Notes: generated from the letters alone by a model not told the origin. A stretch of 64,000 nt of DNA from Diploptera punctata (GCA_030220185.1 JASPKZ010010238.1:1-64000), one strand, 5' to 3'; positions 1 through 10,572 are shown, counted from the stretch's first letter. Numbers and translations: made by a program.

Positions 1-180
1 AAGTGAGAGAGAGAGAGAGGACAGGGGAGCAGAGAGAGAGAGAGAATGTGAGGGAGAGAGAGAAGAATGTGTTGACGAGAGAGAGAGGAATGGGTAGTGA
101 GAGAGAGAGAGAGAATGTGTGTGTGTGAGAGGAGAGAGAGAGAGAGTGGAGAGAGGAGAGAGAGAGAGAGAGAGGGGTAA
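1..180. repeat. (GA)n-rich simple repeat
   Basis: Low-complexity purine tract of interrupted GA dinucleotides with a short GT stretch near 118-128. The window edge cuts it. No coding signal is seen. Confidence 0.95.
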
Positions 181-444
181 GAGGGTTGAAAATAAGAGGA
201 GGAGGAAGCTAATCGATTAGTGTAATTTAATATATTTTGTTGTATTATTTAGCTTATTTTTCAATGCTTTGTTCTTACTGAAATATCATTGCAATTTTGT
301 GCAACATGCACACGCTGGTATTTGTGTTTTATTATTTACAGCATTGTAATAAATGCGTAGGATATATAATAATTAGATTTGCAACTTGAAGCGGAACGAG
401 TCAAAAACCATAAAGTTTGAAACTTATTACTCATAGAGATTTTA

Positions 445-686
445 TTAATTAAATAAAAATAAAACGTAGTTTTATTTGATTTTCATATTTATTATATAAT
501 TCAGTGACAGCTTTTTCGGTACTTATATAATAAATTAATATTTTATATAATAAATTTGTATTTATTTGATATTTATGATATATAATAAATATTTATATAA
601 TACATATGAAAATCAAATAAAACTACGTTTTATTTTTATTTAATTAATAATTATGGATTTTCATCAAGTAAGCACGAACTCAATTG
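445..686. mobile_element. Penelope-derived fold-back insertion
   Basis: Two oppositely oriented copies of the AT-rich 3' end found after the Penelope-like fragment at 7240-7300 lie at about 450-525 and 590-650. They form inverted arms around an AT-rich spacer. The unit is bounded by the 12-bp direct repeat atagagatttta (433-444 and 687-698), which I read as a TSD. Penelope-like elements are known to carry terminal repeats in direct or inverted arrangement, so this is probably a non-autonomous terminal-repeat remnant. No coding sequence remains. Confidence 0.6.
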
Positions 687-737
687 ATAGAGATTTTAAT
701 TAAATCGTATCAAGGAATAGTTTAATTGAATTTATTG

Positions 738-1082
738 TCCCGCGCCGTAGCCAAGCCGTTAAAGCAATAAGCCTTGCCGCAGAGCTATGGGACTTGCGCT
801 GAATCGGATCTTCATGGGGGAAGAAAATTTTCTCATGGAATTTCGGGCAGTATGGGACCGGTGCCAACCAGCATCGTGAGGCATTTGGGTAGCTACAATA
901 AGTAGCGACTCCATGTTGAGAAGACCAGCATTAACGGCTGAGAGACCCGACATGCTGACCACATGTCACCCCTACACTGGCTAGATGATCCTCTACCTCT
1001 GTGATTAACACATGCGGATGTGAGGCGAGCAGACGGCTGGTTGGCCAAGGACCTTCTAGGCCTGTCGCGCTTGGAGTTTTTT
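738..1082 (+). mobile_element. SINE1, tRNA-headed, subfamily with alternative 3' end
   Basis: The head gtcccgcgccgtagcc matches the full SINE1 copies at 20894 and 49952, with a pol III A-box-like TAGCCAAGCCG. The body matches them up to about position 1035. The last 45 bp or so (ccaaggaccttctaggcctg...) replace the usual ending and recur at 19490-19530, so this is a distinct 3' subfamily and not a chimera seen once. A 16-bp TSD with one mismatch (ttaattgaatttattg, 722-737; ttaattgcatttattg, 1083-1098) frames it. The B box is degraded (gctgaatcggatc). Non-coding. Confidence 0.85.
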
Positions 1083-1140
1083 TTAATTGCATTTATTGGT
1101 ATTTTTCCCTGGAGAGAGTGAAAGAAAGATAGATTTTTTT

Positions 1141-1351
1141 TTCTTGTAAAGGCCTCTAAGCTAAATTTACCGAAATTTCCCGTCCTAGTACTACCTTGGT
1201 TTCCTAGATGTCAGTATGAGGCGGAACGCTGACCACGGACCACTCAAAATACATGTATACGAAAACAAGTGTAACTAAATTAGTATGGTTCAAATTCTTC
1301 CCTGTAGGGGGAGAGCGCCTAAATCTCTGTTAAGGGAAAACATGGGCTTAC
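1141..1351 (+). mobile_element. SINE2, 5'-truncated
   Basis: Matches the distal half of the SINE2 copies at 7349, 30507 and 39737 (aggcctctaagc ... cgctgaccacggacc ... gagcgcctaaatctctg). The tRNA-like head is missing. It lies 60 bp downstream of the SINE1 copy. Confidence 0.8.
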
Positions 1352-1516
1352 AAGAAGAACTTGATTTTCTGAAAGCGTTTTACCCGTGTTTTGGGACATT
1401 TGCAAAATTATTTTCAAATGTTTATTAAACCATTTCTTGTCATTACTGTTTTGTTATTTTATGGAATTTAATTTATGCTGTTAGATTACTGAATATGCTA
1501 CAATAGTATTTTGATT

Positions 1517-2262
1517 GACTATTTAACTCATGCCCCAAATGGGACTCAATGACCAATCACGTTTCAATGATTTCTGTTTTACGACCAATCAGAGTCGTGT
1601 TTCACGAAATATTTATCAGTGTTATGATTACCATATTAAAGAAGGCTCCTTCTTTTTAATATTCTGAACAGGTCTGGCCATTATTTTGCAGTGACTGAGG
1701 CAACAGTAAAGCCGCCATATTTGAATGTTCAAAATGACAGAAACAAGATTTGGCTGTGCTTCAAATGATGATATAGACGAAATACAAATTTGACAATTGT
1801 GTTTTTAAATAATGATATTACCGAGTTCTTTTTGATAATTCTGTGTTCAATAATTGTGTTTTTAAATAATTATTTTACCGAGTTGTTTACTAAAAAATAA
1901 ATTAATAACCTATAATTTTGGTTATAATATACAGTTTGATGTGTTTAATTTTTTCTCCACTAGGATGCATTCTTATAATATTGCGATGATATTTCAAGTT
2001 TCCCACGCCAGATGGCAATATATAACAAGCATTATATGATCTTGTTGCAGTGGATGGAGAAACGAAACATAACGTTTCTCATTTGTTTTCAAACATCGCC
2101 GTTTACATTAAATAAATGAATATTATAAAGTAACTATATTTAAATAATGATTTGTGAGTAAATAGCTTAATTTTATTCTTTAAATAGTACTAACAAATGC
2201 CACTCTTGATTTCCAAATTCTCTAGATAAATTGGAAATCACTCGTGGTATTACTTATGATAA
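1517..2262 (+). mobile_element. Helentron-like non-autonomous element (HINE-like), copy 1
   Basis: Begins GACTATTTAACTCATGCCCC. An inverted copy of the first bases lies near the far end (ttaaatagtac, 2180-2190), followed by a palindrome (about 2197-2248, shortened here) and the terminal motif ATTACTTATGA. A short 5' repeat matched by a subterminal 3' inverted copy, then a 3' stem-loop, is the architecture described for Helentron-associated (HINE/DINE-like) elements. No ORF. Family assignment is by structure only. Confidence 0.65.
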
Positions 2263-2560
2263 TTCAATATTAAATATAATCTCGACAGAATATAAATAAA
2301 CAAATAATATCCTCAACTCGTGTCCACTCAAGTTCAGGTCGAGGGATGAAAGTAAATTAAGCTCATATATTTTAGAGTTCTGTGAACGACGGGGGGGGGG
2401 ATGCCGGCAGATAACGCTTGATGCACCGTCACAGGGGAAGATAAACGAAATAAAACGAAATGTGTATGTGTATGGAAAAATGAAAGAATGACTTTTGTGG
2501 CAGGGGAAAATGGGAGAAACCCGAGAAAAATGTTCTGTATATAAGTATTGTGTAAGTCTA
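2263..2560. other. Unassigned AT-rich spacer
   Basis: Contains a G tract at 2391-2399 and no recognisable gene. Nothing else seen. Confidence 0.5.
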
Positions 2561-3234
2561 ATTATAATAAATTAATGACAAACGAGGGAAATTTGAGAAA
2601 GTTCCTGAATTCAAATACCTAGGAACAATAATCACGAATAGAAATGAGATGCACAAAGAAATTAAACATAGGCCCAATTCTGGAAAGCGTGCAATTATGT
2701 ATTATAGGGACTCTTGTTGTCCCAACTCCTTTCAAAAAAGTTACATTTAAAAGTATAAAACTATTATTCTACTGTTATATTATATGGATGCGAAACACGG
2801 AGTCTTAATTTAAGTGAGGAAAGGAAATTACGAGTATTTGAGAATAAAGTTCTTTGGACTATTTTTTGGACAAGAGAGAGATGAACAAACAGGCAAATGG
2901 AGAAGACTACGTAACAGTGAACTACATGGTCTTTATAGGAAGCCAGATATAATAAGAACAGTTTAGCCTCGTAGACTGCGATGAGTAGGACATATGGAAC
3001 GAATGGGGAATGAAAGACGTGCATCGAAGCTTCTCGTAGGAAACCCAGAAGGAAAACGCCCAGTTGGTAGACCAAGAATGAGGTGGGAGAATAACATTAA
3101 CCATGATTTGAGGGAAGTAGATTATACAGGGGATGATTGGAAAACATTAGCTCAGGATAGGGATGTATGAAGAGCCTATGTACGCGCGGCCATGAACCTA
3201 CAGGTTCAATAGTGCCAGTGAGTTAGTTAGTTGG
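2561..3234 (+). pseudogene. RTE-A 3' fragment, decayed
   Basis: Aligns with the C-terminal part of the RTE-A reverse transcriptase (same order as 62030-62690). It has multiple frameshifts and stops and ends in the family 3' end, agtgccagtgag followed by a short (TTAG) tail. Among the most diverged RTE-A copies here. No intact ORF remains. Confidence 0.85.
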
Positions 3235-3907
3235 TATTGTAGAAAATAACTTATAAATGTTAATCCATATATAGTTAACTTGCTAAATATCTGAAAGTTT
3301 TGAAGGCAGAAGAAGTATAAAAGACGTTTTAAAAATAGAAAATTATTTAATAAAGTTTTCCTATTATTGAGAATATTAGAAATATGAAGAGCTGTTGCTG
3401 ATATTAGGTAGATTAGATGTGATTTCCTGAGACTGTACCATGTTGTAGGCGTATCGGATTACCTACACCAAAATTCTCTCTCGACAACCGGGGATTTTGT
3501 CGCTATGTTTATGTAATCTAGAAACAGTCCCTTCCCTTCCTGTCTACACTGTGCTCGACACCCTTTTTTTTTCCCTCTCTCTTTCTATCTCTGATGCATC
3601 CCATTTTCTTGCTCTCACTTTTTGTTATTGGTAGGAGCGTACGATCATGAAGCTGTGCGGATTTCACTCACAAGAGCAAACAGCCCCCAGCTACCCGTCA
3701 TGCTGATGTGCGTGCAGATTTGCATGTATTCAGATGCCAGGCTGAGTACGGTATTTGATTACACCCGCAGTACTTCATCTCCTAAGATATTGTCACGGTC
3801 AGAATAAACTGACGGGAGCCAACGTTGTAAAAAGTTTTCACTTAAAGTGTGTTCAATCAATACATATGACATGTATCATATATACAGCACATTTTAAATT
3901 TATACAG
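3235..3907. other. Unassigned stretch
   Basis: A 61-codon ORF at 3622-3807 resembles nothing I recognise. No repeat family defined elsewhere in the window is seen here. Confidence 0.4.
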
Positions 3908-3921
3908 AGTGACCACCAAAT

Positions 3922-4764
3922 AATAAGCTGTTAGTTTATGCTGATGGTGTAGTATTGTTGGCCGATAGCGAGGAGATACTAAAGGACAACACGCACACAC
4001 TATTGAGTAACACTAAGAAATTAGGACTGGAAGTAAATATTAATAAAACTAAATATATTGTCACACGTAGAAATACATTATATAATGGAAATGGACAGCT
4101 AATGACAAATGAGGGAAATTTTGAGGAAGTGGCTGAATTCAAATACCTAGGAACAGTAATCACAAATAGGAATGAGATGCACAAGGAAATTAAACATAGG
4201 CTCAATTCTGGAAATGCGCGCTATTATGCATTGCAGAGACTCTTGATGTCTCAACTCCTTTCAAAAAACGTTAAACTGAAAATATATAAAACTATTATTC
4301 TACCAGTTATATTATATGGATACGAAACATGGACTCTTACATTAAGGGAGGAAATGAGATTACAAGTATTTGAGAATAAAGTACTTAGGAAAATTTTTGG
4401 ACCAAAGAGAGATGAAGAGACAGGTGAATGGAGAATACTTCATAACAATTAACTACATGGTCTTTATAGGAAGCCAGATGTAATAAGAACAGTTAAGTCA
4501 CGTAGACTGCAATGGGCAGGACATGTTGCATGTATGAGGAATGAAAGACTTGCATGGAAGCTTCTTGTAGGAAAGCCAGAGGGGAAAACGCCCAGTTGGT
4601 AGACCAAGAATGAGGTGGGAGAATAACATTAACTATGATTTGAGGGAAGTAGATTACACAAGAAATAATTGGAAAGCATTAGCTCAGGATAGGGATGTAT
4701 GGAGAGCTTATGTCTGCGCGGCCATGAACCTACGGGTTCGATAGTGCCAGTGAGTAAGTAAGTA
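3922..4764 (+). mobile_element. RTE-A, 5'-truncated insertion
   Basis: Starts in the RT palm just before the catalytic motif and runs to the (TAAG) tail. The 14-bp TSD agtgaccaccaaat (3908-3921 and 4765-4778) shows a clean target-primed insertion. The longest ORF (3955-4452, 165 codons) begins after the active site and covers the thumb and C-terminal part (YLGTVITNRNEMHKEI, YETWTLTLREEM, FGPKRDEETGEW) before a stop. The palm motif reads YADG, not YADD, through a single base change (gctgatggtg). Dead on arrival because of truncation. Confidence 0.92.
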
Positions 4765-4787
4765 AGTGACCACCAAATTCAACTCCA

Positions 4788-5852
4788 ACTCACTGGCACT
4801 ATCGAGCCCGTTGGTTTATGACTGCGCTGACAAAAGCTCTCTATACAACCCTATCCTGAGCTAATATTTTCCAATCATTCTTCTTCTTCTTCTTCCTTTC
4901 CAGGATTAGGTCAATGTGACCTGTTCCGGTCTCAAGTCCATCGTTTCCTTGGCCGTCCCAAAGATCTTTTCCCATGTGCTTTACAGGTGTTGATCTTTTT
5001 GGGTAATCTTGTATTGTCTATTCTGTCTAAATGTCTTTCCATTGGTATTTGTGCTCTTCTAGTTTATCAACTATTGAAAATATCTCAAGTTCATTTCTTA
5101 TTGATTAATTGTGTAATCTATCCATGCGTGTACATCCTTTTACAGATCTTAAAAATTTCATTTCAGTGGCTTGAATGTGTGAGATATCTTTTTTTGTAAG
5201 TACTCAAGATTGAGATCCATATAAAAGAACAGGAACAGCCATAATTTTATAAAACCTGAGTTGAGTTTCTCTTTGAGTCTTTCGGAGGGTTGTTCATATG
5301 GTGCCACACATCATTTGGTATCGATTTAATTTATTATGTATATCCGAATCATAGCTATAAGTAATATCTGAACCAATCATTCCCTGTATTATATACTTCC
5401 CTCAAATCATAATGTTATTCTCTCACCTCATTCTTGGCCTGTCAACAGGACGTTTTTCCTGGGTTTTCCTATAAAGAAGCTTCCAGTAACGTCTTTCATT
5501 CCCCATTCGTGCCACATGTCCTGGCCACCGCAGTCTACGAGACTTAACTGTTCTTATTATTACTGGCTTCCTATAAAGAGCACATGGTTCACTGTCAAGT
5601 AATCTCCTCCATTCAACCGTCTGTTCATCTCTCTTTGGTCCAAAAAATTTCCTACGAACTTTATTCTCAAATACCCGTAATCTCCTTTCCTCCCTTAAAG
5701 TAAGAGCCCATGTTTCGTATCCATATAATATAACTGGGAGAATAATAGTTTTATATATTTTCAGTTTAACGTGTTTTGAAAGGAGTTGGAACGTCAAGAT
5801 TCCCTGTAATCCATAATAGCACGCATTTCCAGAATTGAGCCTATGTTTAATA
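4788..5852 (-). pseudogene. RTE-A 3' fragment split by another retroposon
   Basis: The reverse strand carries the RTE-A 3' end starting at tcactggcact. RTE-A sequence runs 4788-4880 and resumes at 5373; the 4881-5372 segment is a foreign insertion. The largest open piece is 5423-5797 (antisense), with LPVILYGYETWALTLREER and RLRWPGHVARMGNERR. It lies tail-to-tail with the copy at 3922-4764, only about 10 bp beyond that copy's TSD. Confidence 0.88.
4881..5372 (-). mobile_element. RT family B, 5'-truncated insertion
   Basis: Inserted in the RTE-A copy and bounded by ccaatcattc (4871-4880 and 5373-5382), a 10-bp TSD. Antisense translation near 4960-4900 gives a GRPRKRW-type motif, the usual C-terminal end of non-LTR RT proteins. 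The tail is (GAAGAA)n on the minus strand. Too decayed to name a clade. Confidence 0.65.
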
Positions 5853-6047
5853 TCAATAAGGGAAATTATGCAAGTTAAAAAAGTATAAATAAATAATAGT
5901 TTTAAAAAAACTAAAAGAACACGCTTTATTAGAAAACTAAAAAATGAAAAATAATTTTAATTTCCAAGACGCTTGGGATAAAATTAAGTGGTCAACAAAA
6001 AAATCATCTCCAACACATATAGAATAAAATTAGAGTTATCAACAAAA

Positions 6048-6198
6048 AGAAAATAATTATACCATCAAAAGCGTGGGGTGCTCTATATCAATTAATATAC
6101 TTGATAATAAACAGATATTGGTAAAAGTAAGCTCTCTAAGAAGAAAATGTAAAAATCATAAAAAGCACCCCACGCTTTTGATGGTAAAATTATTTTCT
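6048..6198. repeat. 35-bp fold-back
   Basis: Arms 6048-6082 and 6164-6198 are reverse complements except for a 2-base step (at versus aa), with an 81-bp AT-rich spacer. The inner 22 bp match exactly (core AGCGTGGGGTGCT). It touches the start of the RT-C fragment. It may be a MITE or a palindrome made by template switching. Confidence 0.8.
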
Positions 6199-6440
6199 TA
6201 AAACGTTTGAAATGGTATGGACACCTCATAAGAATGCAAGAAGAGAGAATACCAAAGAAGATCCTTAATTAGAAAGCTAATGGAAAAAGTGTAAGAGGCA
6301 GACCTAGAGAACGTTGGATAGATGGAGTGAGGAGAAGTAGGGAAGCTAGAGATTTGAGGGAAAAAATGCTTTATACAGGAACCTCTGGCGGCAAATCACT
6401 TTGGGTTGAAGAAGAAACACTGTATTGTGAAATATTCCTT
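6199..6440 (+). pseudogene. RT family C, C-terminal fragment
   Basis: Translates as LKRLKWYGHLIRMQEERIPKK, then a stop, then SVRGRPRERWIDGV and REKMLYT, the standard C-terminal end of a non-LTR RT. The 3' end (aaatcactttgggttgaag ... actgtattgtg) recurs in reverse at 37682-37735, confirming a separate family. Only the tail survives. Confidence 0.75.
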
Positions 6441-6825
6441 AATAAAATATAATTAATGAACAGATGAAGGTGGATTACTAGGGAAAAAATAACTAGATTT
6501 AAAATATTAACAAAATAAGTTTATTTCGTAATCTGCACTTTTATGAAATATGAAAACTATATAGTGTTTTAGAGTAAGGAAGAATTTTTAATCCTGGTTT
6601 ACGTTGGTGTGTATTGCTTGAGGCTACTCCACTCCACACTGACTGAGCAAGTAGGTAGAATGTTTTGTGTGAAGGAGGAAATTGAATGAGATGAGATTTA
6701 CATACAGTAGTGGTTGTGATATGTTGGCAATACAGTGGCATAACCAATCTCAACTCACTGTCGAATCAGCAGCACCCGAAAAAAGTCTTATCTTCGATAA
6801 CGTGTATTTGCATTCTTATCTAAGC
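6441..6825. other. Unassigned stretch
   Basis: AT-rich single-copy-looking DNA. A 70-codon antisense ORF (6541-6753) has no recognisable domain. Confidence 0.4.
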
Positions 6826-6838
6826 ATAAACTCTTTTG

Positions 6839-7132
6839 AAATTGAAGTGTGGCACATGTGACAATGTCTATATAGGACAAACTGGTAGACCTTTTATCTC
6901 TCGGATAAAGGAACACATGAGAGCATATAACAGAAATTTAGAAAATTCAAAATATGCTAACCACCTATTCCAATTTAATCATTGTTTCGATCCAAATTTT
7001 GAAATTTTACATATTTGTGATAAGGGTAAGAAGTTAGATCTTTTGGAGGCTGTAGAAATTAATACATTTAAAATTAGTAAAAAACTGTTACATTCTCAAC
7101 TTGATTTGAATGAATGCCCTTTGTTAAATTAA
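6839..7132 (+). pseudogene. Penelope-like GIY-YIG endonuclease domain (fragment)
   Basis: The open frame reads C-G-T-C-D-N-V-Y-I-G-Q-T-G-R near its start. This is the CxxC plus (V)YIGQT/GR signature of Penelope GIY-YIG domains, with the following R-I-K-E-H helix. In this family the domain nicks DNA for target-primed insertion. About 95 residues remain, without the upstream reverse transcriptase, and the frame ends at a natural-looking stop just before the terminal repeat. No start codon of its own, so it is a fragment and not a gene. Confidence 0.85.
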
Positions 7133-7203
7133 AAAATTTAAATAAATATTGTTGCATTGTTGCTTAGATCAGTTGGAACACAATTCATAATTTGTTAACA
7201 TGT

Positions 7204-7237
7204 CTGAAGAAGGTACAGTGTACCGAAACAGCTGTTA
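7204..7237 (+). ncRNA. Hammerhead-ribozyme-like core in Penelope terminal repeat
   Basis: Shows CTGAAGA (7204-7210), a 5-bp stem GGTAC/GTACC with a 3-base loop (7212-7224), then GAAA (7225-7228), a short palindromic helix III (ACAGCTGT) and a possible cleavage site after GTT (7236). This order matches the conserved hammerhead core. Penelope-like elements are known to carry minimal hammerheads. Helix I is poor here (only about 2 pairs next to the core), so activity is doubtful. Confidence 0.6.
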
Positions 7238-7348
7238 CTGAATTATATAATAAATATGAAAATCAAATAAAACTACGTTTTATTTTTATTTAATTAATAA
7301 ACTCTTTTGCCGAACCTTAACGTATACTAAATCGAAAACGTTAAATAT

Positions 7349-7753
7349 TTTTTTTTGTAAGCCTATGTTTTCCCTTTACAGAGATTTAGGCACTCTCCAC
7401 CTAGAGGGTAGAATTTGAACTATATTAATTTAGTTACACTTGTTTTGGTATATATGTCATTTTGAGTGGTCCGTGGTCAGCGTTCCGCCTCATACTGACA
7501 TCTAGGAAACCAAGGTAGTACTAGGACGGGAAAATTCGGTAAATTTTGCTTAGAGGCCTTTTCATTCAGGCTTAAGGATTTTTTACGAGCCTGAAAATCT
7601 TCAGACTCGGGACCCACGGCTTAAAGTCCCTCCCGGAGGACTTGCTCCTTGGATTTTTCCGTCCTAAAAAATCCATCGACCCCGGCCGGGTTTGAACCCG
7701 CGACCCTCGGGACCAGAGGCAAGGAGCATAACCACTAGTCCACCGCGGCCGAC
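7349..7753 (-). mobile_element. SINE2, full copy
   Basis: On the minus strand it starts GGCCGCGGTGGACTAGTGG (A-box-like) with a B-box-like GGTTCAAACCC at about 7688-7698. It runs through a conserved body to a short T/A tail. The 12-bp TSD aacgttaaatat (7337-7348 and 7754-7765) delimits it. Non-coding; ORFs over it are chance. Confidence 0.9.
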
Positions 7754-7905
7754 AACGTTAAATATAATATCAGAAAATTGAAAAAAAAAACATAATAGCA
7801 GTAATAGGACTTTATTAGAATACAAATTATAGGAAAATACTGAGTTACTTATGAATGGTATCAGGGGCAATATTAACGCGTACTTCATAACAATGGTGTT
7901 TAACG

Positions 7906-8794
7906 ATTAGATAGATAGATCATCGGTTGATTAATGTCTGTGACATCGTCCGATTCCTAATAGCCAATTTTGTCGGTCCATCCAATCTCCTGGTTGTAGA
8001 TGTTTCTCCTTCATGTATAAACGTATTTCCAGACTCCAGGAGGTTTTAGGTCTTCCTCTGCCTCGTCTTCCCTCAGGTTTCCATTCCAAAACACATTATG
8101 GTAGTCGATCCTCTTCCATTCGCTGGACATGTCCGTACCATCTTAATTGCTGAGTTTTAATATAATCTAAAATAGTGTCTTCAATCTTCATTTTCTTCCC
8201 TTATAACTGAGTTCCTAATTTTTTCTCCTCATGAAATTCTTGCTGCCCTTCGTATAAAATCAATTTCCGTTGCCAAAAGATTCTTATTTGTTTTTGTTGT
8301 TAATGGCCAAAGTTCTGCTCCATAAGTAATGATTCTTTTAACAATTGTATGATATATATTCATTTTATTTTGATTACTTATATTTTTATCCCACAATATT
8401 CCATTGAGGCAAGCAATTGCTAATTTTCCTTTATTATTTCTATTTATTATTTCCTCTTCATAACTCCCATTTTTATTTATTTCAATTCCTAAATATGTGA
8501 TCACACTTCAAGATTTTATTGTTCCTCCAGACTCCAAAATTAAATTTTGTTCTGTTTCACCAATTGATAATTTTTTTTTTCATGTTCAAATGTAATCCCC
8601 ATTTTTCATGTTCTTCTATTAATTTTCTAGTCATATATTCTAAATCTTCATAATCTTGTGCAATTAACAATTGATCATCTGCAAAATGTAAGTTGTATAG
8701 AGCTCTGAATAATATTCCGCTTGTAGGAACGCTGCAAGTTTTCTGACACATACATATGTTGAAGTTCGTCATCTGAAGATTTCCGGGCTTGTAA
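7906..8794 (-). pseudogene. RT family D, 3' two-thirds decayed
   Basis: The antisense translation gives LHFADDQLLIAQDYEDLEYMTRKLIEEHEKW (catalytic F-ADD box), then a separate frame with TYLGIEINKNGSYEEEI, ITYGAELWPL and ATEIDFIRRAARIS. It ends in a (GATA)n tail at 7906-7920. At least two frame breaks. The upstream part ends against the Harbinger-like MITE. The same 3' end recurs at 30059 and 39352. Confidence 0.85.
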
Positions 8795-9410
8795 AAGTCT
8801 AAGGGCCGCATGGAAATACATTACTCAAATTACTTCCAATCACTGGTGAGCTGACTTTCCGTGAGCAAGTGCAAAGATCGAATTAGCGACCCACTAACTG
8901 GTCATGCGTGAAAGTCGTCGTTTTCGTAATATTGTTGGCAAGAAATTACCCAGAATTCTCAGCGATAAAACCAATTCCGTTATTTTCGTCTGCTAGAGGA
9001 ACGCATTTATGGTTTGCTCCGCAAATAATACCGTATACGACGACGTCTGCGTCGCGCAATATTACGCTGATTCTCCTGTTCCTCCAGTTGAATTTTTTGG
9101 TAGACTCTATCAAATTCCTCTTCTCCGCGTATACCGAAAACATGATCGAAGTCTTCAGGGTCCGACATCGTGGATAAAGCAGCAAGTTACGCGGCAAGGT
9201 TTCAAACTACATCGGTTACCATCGGTTCCCATCGGGTTGCTCACGATTCGTTTCTCTGCTAAGTCACCTCGCCAGGTAGCTTAGGAATTTCAACAATTAT
9301 TATCGCATGAACAGATTTTTGAGTACGCAAAAACGTATTTGGATACAACTTTCTCAGCAGAGTACAGGCAGATTACGACTTTTACGGTAAAATGCGTTCA
9401 TAGATTCGAG
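8795..9410 (-). mobile_element. Harbinger-like MITE, copy A
   Basis: Collinear over its whole length with copy B (53731-54330, opposite strand), which defines the ends. It carries a short conserved ORF (9007-9168). Outer ends are imperfectly inverted (CATG...CATT-type). Copy B shows a 3-bp TSD, as expected for PIF/Harbinger elements. Confidence 0.6.
9007..9168 (-). CDS. Short acidic/arginine-rich ORF of the Harbinger-like MITE (53 aa)
   Basis: Starts MSDPEDFDHVFGIRGEEEFD and ends with a block of six arginines followed by IRYYLRSKP. The acidic head, glutamine/glutamate-rich middle and basic end resemble the N-terminus of PIF/Harbinger proteins, but the nuclease domain is missing, so this may be a fossil first exon. 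Copy B keeps the same start and frame (53958), with most differences being single-residue changes. Function unknown. The start is chosen because the alignment of the two copies begins there in phase. Confidence 0.45.
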   Translation of the reverse strand: MSDPEDFDHVFGIRGEEEFDRVYQKIQLEEQENQRNIARRRRRRIRYYLRSKP

Positions 9411-9645
9411 CCTAAATGCTCAGTGCGTTTTGCCAGAAACCGGATTAAAGTTACCGTAAATTGTATTGTCTATTTTCAGGCATTCAAAACAAACAAAAGA
9501 TAACTGTACTTCAAATCACAATAAGGGTGAAGGCAAAAACACATTCCTCTACTATTCATAAATGTTAACAAAATATTACCCTGTCAAGGGATGTACAAAA
9601 TTTTGTAAAATATATAACAGCAGAGTTAAGCGAGTGTACCTAGTC
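9411..9645 (-). mobile_element. Relic of the piggyBac-type MITE
   Basis: Reverse-orientation match to the interior of the MITE at 10573-10879 (ccagaaaccggatt, acattcctctactattcata). The terminal bases are eroded and no TTAA can be assigned. Confidence 0.65.
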
Positions 9646-10087
9646 TTCTGAATTTTCATCAAATAAATACCAAATCAATTGATTACTAAATGAAGGTTGT
9701 CACAATAGGGAAGGTTAATAACAAGCTCATTAGTTTGTGTTTATAATTTTAATTCATGATTGTGTTATTATGCTTGAAGCGTTATTAATTTAATTAGCTT
9801 CGTCTATTAATTGAACTTCGAATTAATTTTATAATGTTATGCTCATTTAACTGAATTATACAATTCAAAAATGAGTTGAGAGAAATTTAGCCAGTTCATC
9901 GGTTGTGGTCTTTTAGCTACACAATAAATCTTCATTCCTTTAATGAAAGACATTCGAAAAAGTCATCAATCTTATCGACTACATTTCTTCATTATATTAT
10001 TACCTAGATATCAGGAAATCACGATAGAAAGTATAGGATTTCAGAAAATATCATTGTCATCTTCATGGTAGACCGTCGCGTCGGCCT
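9646..10087. other. Unassigned AT-rich stretch
   Basis: No ORF, repeat family or RNA signal recognised. Confidence 0.4.
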
Positions 10088-10572
10088 GTTGCGCTCTCAG
10101 AATTCATCTTCCCATCGTCTTCTAGGACGTCCCACATCTCTATAGCCTTGAGGTTGGTACAACAGTGCTTGTTTTGTTAGCCTAGAAAAGTCTATTCTTA
10201 AAATATGTTCATGCCATTTTTGTTTATAGTTTTGTATTTTTTCATTTAGATTAACAATTTGGAGTTCTTGCCTAATTGTTTCACTAGGAATGTCGTCTCT
10301 TAGAATGTATCTGAGGAACCTCATCTCTGATGTTTCTAATAATCTTTTGTCTGATCTATTCCTGGCCCAATTCTCTGATCCATATGTCACAATGGGAACT
10401 GCCATTACCTTATAAAACTTTAGCGTTGTTTTTGTTTGTAGTGTTCTTTTAATAGTCCCACACATACTTTGAAATTTATATTTTTTCATGTATATAATTT
10501 TTCCCACTACTGCTCAACACGGGGACTTTTGGCTGCTTGGTTTCCCACCTGGCCCGGTTCGCCCCTCCTTAA

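Larger units (their letters stand above)
6839..7296 (+). mobile_element. Penelope-like element, 5'-truncated 3' end
   Basis: Contains the GIY-YIG endonuclease end of a Penelope-like ORF, a hammerhead-like motif (7204-7237) and an AT-rich terminal repeat. The 13-bp TSD ataaactcttttg (6826-6838 and 7297-7309) defines both ends. The RT domain is absent. The terminal sequence is shared with the fold-back at 445-686. Confidence 0.85.

Noticed and set aside
7664..7888. ORFs across SINE2 and SINE3 heads (also 30788-30997, 40002-40259, 26042-26290)
   Set aside because: Chance frames over pol III-type SINE sequence. The same peptide scraps recur only because the SINEs recur.
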